64,000 nt of DNA from Chelatococcus caeni (GTDB lineage: Bacteria; Pseudomonadota; Alphaproteobacteria; Rhizobiales; Beijerinckiaceae), in NCBI RefSeq assembly GCF_014196925.1, contig NZ_JACIEN010000003.1, forward strand, positions 434,001-498,000, in the 5' to 3' direction. Positions 1 to 9,098 of the stretch are shown here, in pieces. The position numbers and the translations under genes are program-made. Below the pieces are notes generated by a model. It had not been told where the DNA came from. It searched no databases and worked only from the letters and a program-made list of their open reading frames with translations. Every line of letters begins with the position of its first letter. Positions within the stretch are counted from its first letter, which is position 1.

Positions 1-712
1 GCCCCTCGATGGCGGCTTCGACCATCAGCTCCTCGTCATCGAGGACGACGGGGCCGTTCGCGTCGATCACGAGTTCCTGGCCGGCGCGTTCGAACTCCCA
101 TCGGTAGAGCTTGCCGCTGGGCATGCGGTGGCCGATGCAATGGTGGCGTTGCAGGTCCTCGGGGGTTCCCGGCTCGCCGAAGCGGTCGAGATAGGCGGGC
201 GACGCGACGCAAACGAATGTCAGCGCACGGGCAAACGGCACGGCGACCATGTCCCTGGGGACGGAGCCGATCAAGCGCACGCCGGCATCGAAGCCGCTCG
301 ACACGATATCGATGAGCCGCCCCTCGACGACGACGTCCACGGTCACATCCGGGTGGCGCTCCGCCACCCGAGGGAGAACCTCGCGCACGAGCAGCCCTGC
401 CGCGAGCCGCGGCGCGTTGATGCGGACGGTTCCGGCGACATTGCCCCGGAAGTCCGCCACGCTGTCGAGCGCCTCGTCGAGCGAGGCGAGCGCCGGCCGA
501 AGCCGGGCGAGCAGCTGGAAGCCGGCCTCCGTCGGCGAGACACTGCGCGTCGTGCGGTTCAGAAGGCGCACGCCCATGCGCTCCTCGAGCGCCCGCATCG
601 CATGGCTCAATGTGGAAGGCGCCGTCCCGATCTCGTCCGCCGCGCGGCGGAAGCTGCGGTGCGTGGCAACGGCCACGAAGGCGGTGAGATCATTGAGCGA
701 CGGGCGGGGCAT
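1..712 (-). CDS. LysR-family transcriptional regulator (3' end outside window)
   Basis: Reading the minus strand from the ATG at 712 gives 237 codons open to the window edge, beginning MPRPSLNDLTAFVAVATH. Residues about 5-62 form the LysR winged helix-turn-helix (SFRRAADEIGTAPSTLSHAM, then LEERMGVRLLNRTTRSVSPT). The remainder resembles the periplasmic-binding-type effector domain (VRINAPRLAAGLLVREVLP). Only the C-terminal end, about 60 residues for a typical 300-residue family member, is missing. It is divergent from the dehydrogenase at 810, the usual arrangement for a LysR protein and its target. The inducer is unknown. Confidence 0.9.
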   Translation of the reverse strand, partial: MPRPSLNDLTAFVAVATHRSFRRAADEIGTAPSTLSHAMRALEERMGVRLLNRTTRSVSPTEAGFQLLARLRPALASLDEALDSVADFRGNVAGTVRINAPRLAAGLLVREVLPRVAERHPDVTVDVVVEGRLIDIVSSGFDAGVRLIGSVPRDMVAVPFARALTFVCVASPAYLDRFGEPGTPEDLQRHHCIGHRMPSGKLYRWEFERAGQELVIDANGPVVLDDEELMVEAAIEG

Positions 713-714
713 TG

Positions 715-737
715 ATGGGGATTTTGCATCACCCCAT
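715..737. promoter_or_regulatory. Candidate LysR operator, 6-bp inverted repeat with 11-bp spacer
   Basis: ATGGGG at 715-720 and CCCCAT at 732-737 are perfect inverted arms around an 11-base spacer. The site lies two bases upstream of the LysR start codon (710-712) in the 97-bp divergent spacer before the dehydrogenase. The position fits autoregulation and divergent control; binding is inferred. Confidence 0.4.
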
Positions 738-809
738 GCCGATTTCAACGGCTAATGCGCGCAATGCAGCCCCCCTATCTCCTCCTCTGTCAATCAGGAG
801 GTGTGAGAA

Positions 810-1658
810 ATGCAGAAGACCTGGCTCATAACGGGTGTGTCGTCCGGTCTCGGTCGGCTCTTGGCCGAGAAGGCCCTGACAAGGGGCGACCGCGTCATCG
901 GCACGAGCCGCAGCGAGGATGCGCTTGCCGACCTGCGGGCCCGCCATCGTGAAACACTTCGCATCGTCGCAATGGATCTCAAGGATCCCGCCTCGGTACG
1001 CGCTGCGGTCGACCGCGCCTTCGGCACGGTCCCTCGCATCGACCTCGTCGTCAGCAACGCGGGCTATGGCCTGCTCGGCGCGGCGGAAGAGGCGAGCGAC
1101 GCGCAGGTCCGGGACATCATCGACACCAATCTCATCGGCTCGATCACGCTCATCCAGGCGGCCCTGCCGCACCTGCGCAGCCAGGGCGGCGGCCGTATCC
1201 TGCAGGTGTCGAGCGAAGGCGGCCAGATCGCCTACCCCGCCTTCAGCCTCTATCACGCGACCAAGTGGGGCATCGAGGGCTTCGTGGACTCGGTGGCGCA
1301 GGAGGTCGCCCCCTTCGGGATCGCCTTCACCCTCGTCGAACCGGGGCCGGCGCGAACCAGCTTCGGCGACAATCTCGCCCGCACGCGGCCGCTCGCGGCC
1401 TATGAGGGGACGCCCGCCGACCGCATCCGCGAGGCGCTGCACGGGTCCTGGGTGATCAAGGGCGACCCCGACCGAATGACGGACGCGATGATCCGCCTTG
1501 CCGATCAGGACCCTCCCCTGCCGAAGCGGCTGGTGCTCGGCGCCGAGGCCTATGCCGGCGTCCGCAAGGCTCTCGCGGGACGCATCGACGAACTCGACCG
1601 GCAGAAGCACATCGCGGAAACAGCGGATTTCACGGAAGAGGAGCTGGCGCGGCTGTGA
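810..1658 (+). CDS. Short-chain dehydrogenase/reductase (SDR)
   Basis: A 282-residue classical SDR, predicted to be a cytosolic NAD(P)-dependent oxidoreductase. The nucleotide-binding motif TGVSSGLG is at residues 8-15, NAG at 83-85, the catalytic Ser at about 134-135 (QVSSEGG), and Tyr148/Lys152 in YHATK. The start has a strong Shine-Dalgarno (AGGAGG, about 9 bases upstream). The C-terminus is extended past the usual 250 residues, as in the 'SDR family, ketoreductase-like' proteins often paired with LysR genes. The substrate cannot be read from the sequence. It is divergent from the LysR gene and followed after 77 bp by a RidA-like gene. Confidence 0.9.
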   Translation: MQKTWLITGVSSGLGRLLAEKALTRGDRVIGTSRSEDALADLRARHRETLRIVAMDLKDPASVRAAVDRAFGTVPRIDLVVSNAGYGLLGAAEEASDAQVRDIIDTNLIGSITLIQAALPHLRSQGGGRILQVSSEGGQIAYPAFSLYHATKWGIEGFVDSVAQEVAPFGIAFTLVEPGPARTSFGDNLARTRPLAAYEGTPADRIREALHGSWVIKGDPDRMTDAMIRLADQDPPLPKRLVLGAEAYAGVRKALAGRIDELDRQKHIAETADFTEEELARL

Positions 1659-1735
1659 CCCGCCCCGTGCAGTTCTGCAAACAAACGTCAACCGGCTCCG
1701 GCCGCCCCTCTTGCCAAGACAGAAAGGAACACAAG

Positions 1736-2158
1736 ATGCCTCGACGTGACGCCATTTTCCCGGCCAACCGCCATGCGTTGTATGACGTTCACCGCTATTC
1801 GGCGGCCATTCGCTCCGGCGATCTTCTCTTCGTCTCGGGCCAGGTCGGAAGCCGTGAGGACGGCTCGCCGGAACCCGTGTTCGAGGACCAGGTCCGGCTC
1901 GCCTTCGTCAATCTGCGCGCGGTCCTCGCCGCGGCCGGATGCAGCTTCGACGACGTCGTCGACGTCACCACCTTCCACACGAGGCCGGACGAACAGATCG
2001 AGACCGTGCTGGCCGTGCGGGCGGAGGAGATCGGCGCACCGCCCTATCCGAACTGGACGGCAGTCGGCGTCAACTGGCTCGCGGGCTTCGACTTCGAAAT
2101 CAAGGTCATCGCCCGCATTCCTGCGACGATAGGCGGTCCGGCTGCGGACGAGCATTGA
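1736..2158 (+). CDS. RidA/YjgF/UK114-superfamily protein
   Basis: A 140-residue protein with the family SGQVG loop (residues 34-38) and the C-terminal strand EIKVIARIP (about 121-129). Family members form trimers, and RidA itself hydrolyses reactive enamine/imine intermediates. The Arg that is catalytic in E. coli RidA (R105, in ARSCVEVARLP) appears to be Trp107 here (PNWTAVGVNW), so 2-iminopropanoate deaminase activity is doubtful and this may be another Rid subfamily. The start at 1736 is chosen because it follows an AGAAAGGA Shine-Dalgarno and gives the normal family length; an upstream in-frame ATG would add 27 unrelated residues. It is probably co-expressed with the SDR. Confidence 0.85.
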   Translation: MPRRDAIFPANRHALYDVHRYSAAIRSGDLLFVSGQVGSREDGSPEPVFEDQVRLAFVNLRAVLAAAGCSFDDVVDVTTFHTRPDEQIETVLAVRAEEIGAPPYPNWTAVGVNWLAGFDFEIKVIARIPATIGGPAADEH

Positions 2159-2215
2159 GTTTCGTTGGAGATTTCGCTGGCGGCGCAGGCCCAGCACCTA
2201 AGCACTTGAAATACA

Positions 2216-2291
2216 TGGTGGGCCAGGCAGGACTCGAACCTGCAACCAGACCGTTATGAGCGGCCGGCTCTAACCATTGAGCTACTGGCCC
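2216..2291 (-). tRNA. tRNA with CAU anticodon (Ile2 or elongator Met)
   Basis: The minus strand folds as a full cloverleaf. The acceptor GGGCCAG pairs with CTGGCCC, the D arm is GCTC/GAGC, and the anticodon arm GGCCG/CGGTC has loop CTCATAA, giving anticodon CAU. The T arm is GCAGG/CCTGC with TTCGAGT, and the CCA end is encoded. The GCTCAATGGTTAGAGC D region resembles bacterial tRNA-Ile2, in which C34 is modified to lysidine, but elongator tRNA-Met has the same anticodon and cannot be excluded by eye. The D stem and loop do not look like initiator tRNA. Confidence 0.93.
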
Positions 2292-2433
2292 ATCAAGGAC
2301 TTGGCGCCGCCGACGCGTCTCATGGCACAGCTATCGCACAGAAACGTTCCCGCGGCGCCGGGTTTCCATGGCATAGGCGACGGGCGCTGACAATACCGCC
2401 CGCCGCCGGCTGGTTGTCATCGCCCGCCTGTCC

Positions 2434-4095
2434 TCACTCGGCGATGCGCAGCGCCCCGATGTTGCGGGCGATCTCTTCGAAGACCGCGATGATCTCGTCG
2501 GGCGTCGCCGCGATATAGGCGAGCCGGTGGCTCGAATCGGTCGGGTCGATGGATGCGCAGTTGGTCAAGAGCGTCAGGCCGGCATTGCTGATGGGGTCGT
2601 TGGGCGTGGAAAAGGCCACCGTATAGACGATGACGCCCTTCTCCTTGGCGTTGGTGCAGGCCTCCAGCGTCTTGCCGTCCATCACGGTGGTGGCTTTGGC
2701 GGAGGTCGTCACGTTGGTCGCCAGCCGGTTGTTCGTATAATAGCCAAAGGGCGAGTAGATCGACCTGTTCAGGGTGTTGCTCGCCGAGTTCCACACATTG
2801 TCGCCGTCCGTCATCAGGATGATGATCTTGCGGTTGTTCTCCGTGCCATAGGGGCGACCTTCGGCGAAGGGCGTGTTGGGCGAGATGGTGCGCCAGCCCC
2901 ACATGAAGCCCTCGAACAGATTGGTGTTGCCCGAGGCGTTCATCTGGTCGATGGCGCTGCGGATCGTCTGCGCGGTGCCGGTCAGGCGGGTCAGCTCGCG
3001 CGCGTCGCAGCTCGCGTTGGGGCCGCGGGAGTTGCTGCGCTTTGATGAAACGCCACCGATCTTGTACTTGCACACCCGCTGTTGCGCGTCGGTTTCGGAG
3101 CTCGGCGACGAGCTGCAGCCGCCTCCATTGTCGTCGATATAGCTGTTGGTGAAGCGGCCGCTGTAGATCGTGGTGGTTTGGTCCTTCGTCCCAGGCTCGT
3201 CCGGCGCGAACTGCGGCACGAAATAGCTGTTGCCGTCGCTCTGGCTGACGGGGGTGTCCTTGACCCCGTGCTCGCCGGGCCGCGTTTCGACACATCCGGC
3301 CCAATCGACGCCAAGCTCCTTGAAGAGCGCGAAGCGCGATGCCGGGTTCCAGGCGCCCGACCTCGTATCGAGCTTGATGTTCTCCCAATGGATCGACGAC
3401 TTCGCTCCGAGATCCAGCCATGGGGCCGAGGCAGACGGATTGGTCTTGTTGTAGTATTGCGCGCCGACCTTGACCGACAGCGTGAACGGCACGACCGACA
3501 TCTTGGTGCGCTCGGCGACGGCGGGGCTGGCGTACATCGTATCGACCAGCTTCTTCGCCGCGTCCTTCGTCGCCGCCATCTTGGTGCGCCCGCCCACGGT
3601 GGCGCCCATCGAGCCCGAGTTGTCCATGACGAGCGCGATCTCGAAGGTGTCGTTGGAGATGACGGTGCGCGTATAGGCGCTGATCGGGATCGCCTCCTTG
3701 CTGAGCCGCCCGATGTTCATGATGATCGGCGGATAGGCCGCCGAGGTGTAGAGCTTCATCTCCGTCTGGGCGTTGCTGATCCAGATGTCGTCGATATGCG
3801 CCGCCGAACCGCCCATCTTGGACAGGTCCGGCCCCATCATGGCGTCGAAATAGGTCTGCGCGATCGTGAGCAGTTCCGCTTTCGATTTCTGCGAGGCGAG
3901 CGGGGCGATCGCCACGATCGTCGCGTCCGTCGCGCGCTGCAGCTTGGTGCGCAGGGTGGCGGCCCGGGAATAATCGACCGCGACGCCCACGGAAAAGACG
4001 AGCGGCAGCAGGGCGAGCGCGAACCAGATGGCGATGTTGCCGCCCTGATCGGCCGAGAACCGGAGCGGCAGCGGGTTGGACTTGTCGGGCGTCAT
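2434..4095 (-). CDS. TadG-like pilus-assembly protein with von Willebrand A domain
   Basis: A 553-residue protein. The N-terminus (about residues 15-42) has the TadE/TadG membrane segment with the typical QGGNIAIWFALALLPLV signature. A von Willebrand factor A domain follows, with an intact metal-binding MIDAS motif DNSGSMG at 158-164 and a second acidic motif in IILMTDGDNVWNS. In the family these are membrane-anchored proteins of the tight-adherence (Flp pilus) region with their large domain outside the inner membrane. No other tad gene is nearby, so this is an orphan copy. The start is the ATG at 4095; a longer frame lacks similarity at its N-terminus. Confidence 0.85.
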   Translation of the reverse strand: MTPDKSNPLPLRFSADQGGNIAIWFALALLPLVFSVGVAVDYSRAATLRTKLQRATDATIVAIAPLASQKSKAELLTIAQTYFDAMMGPDLSKMGGSAAHIDDIWISNAQTEMKLYTSAAYPPIIMNIGRLSKEAIPISAYTRTVISNDTFEIALVMDNSGSMGATVGGRTKMAATKDAAKKLVDTMYASPAVAERTKMSVVPFTLSVKVGAQYYNKTNPSASAPWLDLGAKSSIHWENIKLDTRSGAWNPASRFALFKELGVDWAGCVETRPGEHGVKDTPVSQSDGNSYFVPQFAPDEPGTKDQTTTIYSGRFTNSYIDDNGGGCSSSPSSETDAQQRVCKYKIGGVSSKRSNSRGPNASCDARELTRLTGTAQTIRSAIDQMNASGNTNLFEGFMWGWRTISPNTPFAEGRPYGTENNRKIIILMTDGDNVWNSASNTLNRSIYSPFGYYTNNRLATNVTTSAKATTVMDGKTLEACTNAKEKGVIVYTVAFSTPNDPISNAGLTLLTNCASIDPTDSSHRLAYIAATPDEIIAVFEEIARNIGALRIAE

Positions 4096-4310
4096 CCGCG
4101 GACCTCGATGGCAACGGGATGACGATGCCACAGAGCCGTAAAGTGCTGGTTTCGCCCGACCCGCGTGTTTCGCCGAGCGGCTTAACCCGGCGCTAGCGAT
4201 GTTGGCGCCCCTCGGCCCTGCGGCGGATGCGCAGCTGCCGAGCGCCCGGGCCGGTTGACAGGAGGCGAGCCATGCCGGCTTCTCGCGGTCGGCACCAGGA
4301 AGGACCTGTC

Positions 4311-5027
4311 ATGAACGCGCACGGCGCGCCCGCAAGGACGGCCCGAACAGCGACACTGACCCTGCGCGGGGTCGTCGACGGCGCGCGTGAGATCGCGCCG
4401 GTCGCCATCTTCGTCATCCCGTTCGGCATCGCCTTCGGCGCCGCAGCCATCGAGAAGGGGCTGCCGGCCACCCTCTCCGTCCTCATGAGCGCGCTCGTCT
4501 TCGCGGGCGCCTCGCAGTTCGCCGCGCTCGACCTGTGGGCCTCGCCCATGCCCTATCTGATGCTGGCGCTGACGGTCTTTGCGGTGAACGCCCGCCACAT
4601 CCTGCTCGGCGCGGCGCTCGCTCCCTGGTTGCTCCACCTGCCGGTGGCGAAGCGCTATGCGGTCCTCAGCGTGCTGAGCGACCCCAACTGGGCCCAGGCC
4701 ACCCGCGCCCTGCAGCGCGGCGAGACCGATGCCGGCCTCATTCTCGGCAGCGGGCTCCTCATGTGGGTCGCCTGGATCCTCGCCACCGCGGTCGGTGCCG
4801 TGCTCGGCGCCAACCTCGGCGACCTCACCCGTTTCGGCTTCGACGTCCTGATGATCTCGTTCTTCACGGCGGCCGTCGTCGGCCAGTGGCGCGGCCTGCC
4901 CGACCTCGTGCCGTGGATTGTCGCGGCGGCCGTCGCCCTCGTCGGGGCCTGGGTGCTGCCCTTCGGCTGGCACGTCGTCGCAGGGGCGCTCGCCGGCGGC
5001 ATCACGGGGGCGCTCCGGCATGGTTGA
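4311..5027 (+). CDS. azlC: AzlC-family branched-chain amino acid exporter, large subunit
   Basis: A 238-residue polytopic inner-membrane protein with the AzlC/YgaZ hallmarks: GAREIAPVAIFVIPFGIAFG near the N-terminus, FAGASQFAALDLWASP, and FAVNARHILLGAALAPWL. AzlC works with the small AzlD subunit to export branched-chain or other amino acids. The start at 4311 follows AGGAAGGA; the longer in-frame extension is not hydrophobic and not family-like. It overlaps azlD by 8 bases. Confidence 0.88.
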   Translation: MNAHGAPARTARTATLTLRGVVDGAREIAPVAIFVIPFGIAFGAAAIEKGLPATLSVLMSALVFAGASQFAALDLWASPMPYLMLALTVFAVNARHILLGAALAPWLLHLPVAKRYAVLSVLSDPNWAQATRALQRGETDAGLILGSGLLMWVAWILATAVGAVLGANLGDLTRFGFDVLMISFFTAAVVGQWRGLPDLVPWIVAAAVALVGAWVLPFGWHVVAGALAGGITGALRHG

Positions 5028-5325
5028 CGAGACCACCGCCCTCCTCGCCATCGCGCTCATGGCGGCGGTCACCCTCCTCACCCGCATCGGCGGCGTCGTC
5101 ATCATGAGCTTCGTGCCGATCACGCCGCGCATCGAGGCCTTCCTGCGCCATCTCGCCATGTCGGTCATCGTGGCGCTGGTGGTGCCGGCGGCCGTGAAGG
5201 GTGGGCCGACAGCGATGCTGGCGGTGGCGACGGCGGGGCTGGTGATGGTGCTGACGCGCAGCGCCGTCGGCGCCATGCTGGCCGGCGTCGCCTGCGCCGC
5301 CCTGCTGCGGGCGCTGCCGCTCTGA
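5020..5325 (+). CDS. azlD: AzlD-family branched-chain amino acid exporter, small subunit
   Basis: A 101-residue protein with three to four hydrophobic segments and the AzlD pattern TLLTRIGGVVIMSFVPITP followed by FLRHLAMSVIVALVVPA. Its ATG overlaps the end of azlC (ATGGTTGA), indicating translational coupling. It ends 4 bases from the convergent cyclase gene. Confidence 0.85.
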   Translation: MVDETTALLAIALMAAVTLLTRIGGVVIMSFVPITPRIEAFLRHLAMSVIVALVVPAAVKGGPTAMLAVATAGLVMVLTRSAVGAMLAGVACAALLRALPL

Positions 5326-5329
5326 TCTT

Positions 5330-6721
5330 TTAGGGCCGGTAGACCTCGACCGCGTCGCTCAGGCCGTCGAGCTCGTAATGGCCGAGCCGGTGCGGATCGG
5401 CCCACAGGTGCTCGACGAAGGCGCGCGTCATCAGCAGGGGCTCGCCGAGCTGGCGGTTGAGCTTGGCGACGCGGCTCGTCACGTTGACGTCCCGTCCCAC
5501 GACCGTGAAATCCAGCCGGTCGCCAGAGCCGACGTTGCCATAGGCCGCCTCGCCATGGTGAAGGGCGATGCCGGCGGCGAGCCGGACGCGCAGCTCGCCC
5601 GCATCATTGGCGGACGCAAGACGCGCAAGGCCCGCCTGGGCGGCATCGAGCGCCGACTGGGCGGCCGCGCCCGTGTCGTCCCCCCGGTCGCGGAAGATGG
5701 CGAGCAGGCCGTCGCCCATGTATTTCAGCACCTCCCCGCCCTCGCTCTCGATGGGCGGCACGAGGCAGTCGAAATAACCGTTGAGCAGGTCGACCGTCTC
5801 CTCCGGCGCGAGATTCGAGGTCAAGCGCGTATAGCCGCGCATGTCGGCGAAGAGGATGGCCGAACGGATGCGCGTCACCTCCCCGCGCCGCACGTCTCCC
5901 GACAGCACGCGCTTCTGCGGCTCGTCGCCGATATAGGTGCGCAGCACATGGCCGAGCGTGATGTAGCCGGCGGTGATCTCCATCACCGCGCCGATGGCCG
6001 GCATGACGGCCTCGATCAGCGCCTGGTGCTCAGGCGAGAAGCCTTCGGGGGACTTGGTGGCGAAGGCGATGCCGTTCGCATCGCCGTTGGCGAAGAACAC
6101 CGGGAAGCACAGATAGTGCGTGTAGCCGGCCTCCTTCAGCTCCGGCACGATGCCGTAGCAGTCCTCCGCGGTCTTCGGCAGCCACAATTGCAACGGCCGG
6201 CGCGCCTGGTGCACGGCATAGAAGGGGCTGCGCAGATAGCCGTCGTGCGATTCAACCCGGTAGGGGAACGCCTGCAGGGTGACGCCCGCCCCCTTGATCC
6301 AGGTGCGCGAAATGGCGGCATGCAGCGAGTGCAGGGTCTTGATGGTGAGCGACACCCGGTCGATCGGCAGGCCGGCGGCCAGCATGCGCTCGCACATGCC
6401 GGCGACGATGGCGACGGAATCGCGCATCTGCCGCGCCTCGCTCAAGAGCCAGTCACGCAGCGCGATGCTCGCCCTCAGGCCGTCGGGCGACAATTGGCCG
6501 GCGAGCATGTAGGTGCTGTCGCACTGCGGGCAGTCGAACGGCCCGGCGGCGCCGTCCTTCCCATCGCCGTCCCGCCGCTGCGGAACGGGGGCGACTGCGC
6601 CGTCGACGCCACGGCCGTCGGCACCGGGCAGGATCCTCTCGGCGCTGCCCGGAACACGAACGCCGGCATCGGTGAGCGCGGGCGACAACGCCGCCGCTGA
6701 AGCGATCTCTTCGGTGGTCAT
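5330..6721 (-). CDS. Class III adenylate/guanylate cyclase
   Basis: A 463-residue protein. The catalytic domain occupies about residues 285-460: metal-binding Asp293 in FADMRGYT, substrate-specifying Lys333 and second metal Asp337 in LKYMGDGLLAIF, and NVTSRVAKL with the transition-state Asn/Arg. Residues about 75-265 form a sensor-like N-terminal region seen in many rhizobial adenylate cyclases (TWIKGAG, then GIAFATKSPEGFSPEHQALIEAVMP, GAF-like). A lone CPQC is at 64-67. The start at 6721 was chosen over an upstream in-frame ATG because the family-like sequence starts here. The likely product is cAMP, a second messenger; the stimulus is unknown. Confidence 0.88.
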   Translation of the reverse strand: MTTEEIASAAALSPALTDAGVRVPGSAERILPGADGRGVDGAVAPVPQRRDGDGKDGAAGPFDCPQCDSTYMLAGQLSPDGLRASIALRDWLLSEARQMRDSVAIVAGMCERMLAAGLPIDRVSLTIKTLHSLHAAISRTWIKGAGVTLQAFPYRVESHDGYLRSPFYAVHQARRPLQLWLPKTAEDCYGIVPELKEAGYTHYLCFPVFFANGDANGIAFATKSPEGFSPEHQALIEAVMPAIGAVMEITAGYITLGHVLRTYIGDEPQKRVLSGDVRRGEVTRIRSAILFADMRGYTRLTSNLAPEETVDLLNGYFDCLVPPIESEGGEVLKYMGDGLLAIFRDRGDDTGAAAQSALDAAQAGLARLASANDAGELRVRLAAGIALHHGEAAYGNVGSGDRLDFTVVGRDVNVTSRVAKLNRQLGEPLLMTRAFVEHLWADPHRLGHYELDGLSDAVEVYRP

Positions 6722-6845
6722 TCCGCCTATATTGTGATTGTGCGCAGGCCGCGCCAAGAGGCGGGCAGCTGAAAAATCTCGCGCCCCATGTCCGCGCGCA
6801 TCTTTCGGCACGACAGCAGCCGTGCCGGAAAGCTCAAAAAAGCTC

Positions 6846-6876
6846 AAAAAAGAAGGGCGGCCTTTCGGCCGCCCTT
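6846..6876 (-). terminator. Rho-independent terminator of rpoD
   Basis: On the minus strand, a 10-bp stem (AAGGGCGGCC with GGCCGCCCTT, plus-strand arms 6853-6862 and 6867-6876) with a four-base GAAA loop is followed by CTTTTTT. It lies about 20 bases after the rpoD stop codon. Confidence 0.9.
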
Positions 6877-6895
6877 GTCTTCCCGTCCGGGACGA

Positions 6896-8890
<1,995 letters not shown>

Positions 8891-9098
8891 ATTTGACTGC
8901 TCCACTCGCCCCGGTCCATCGCGCCCGGCAGGCTCTCCGGCTGCAACAGACGAAAAGGCAGCGCCGGCACGGGCCGGGCCACCCAAATCACTCATCTGCC
9001 GATCAAGCCAAAGATCGTTTGCCTAACCGTTAACCATCTCCCGGCTTCACCTGTCGACCACAACTTTCGTGGCCGGTGCATCTTGCCTGCGGCCCGCA

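Noticed and set aside
2200-2259. Short plus-strand reading frame ending MVGQAGLEPATRPL
   Set aside because: It is the antisense translation of the tRNA gene at 2216-2291, a common false gene.
8891-9098. CtrA-like TTAAC sequences between rpoD and dnaG
   Set aside because: GTTAAC and TTAACC occur near 9030, but not with the TTAA-N7-TTAAC spacing of a full CtrA site.
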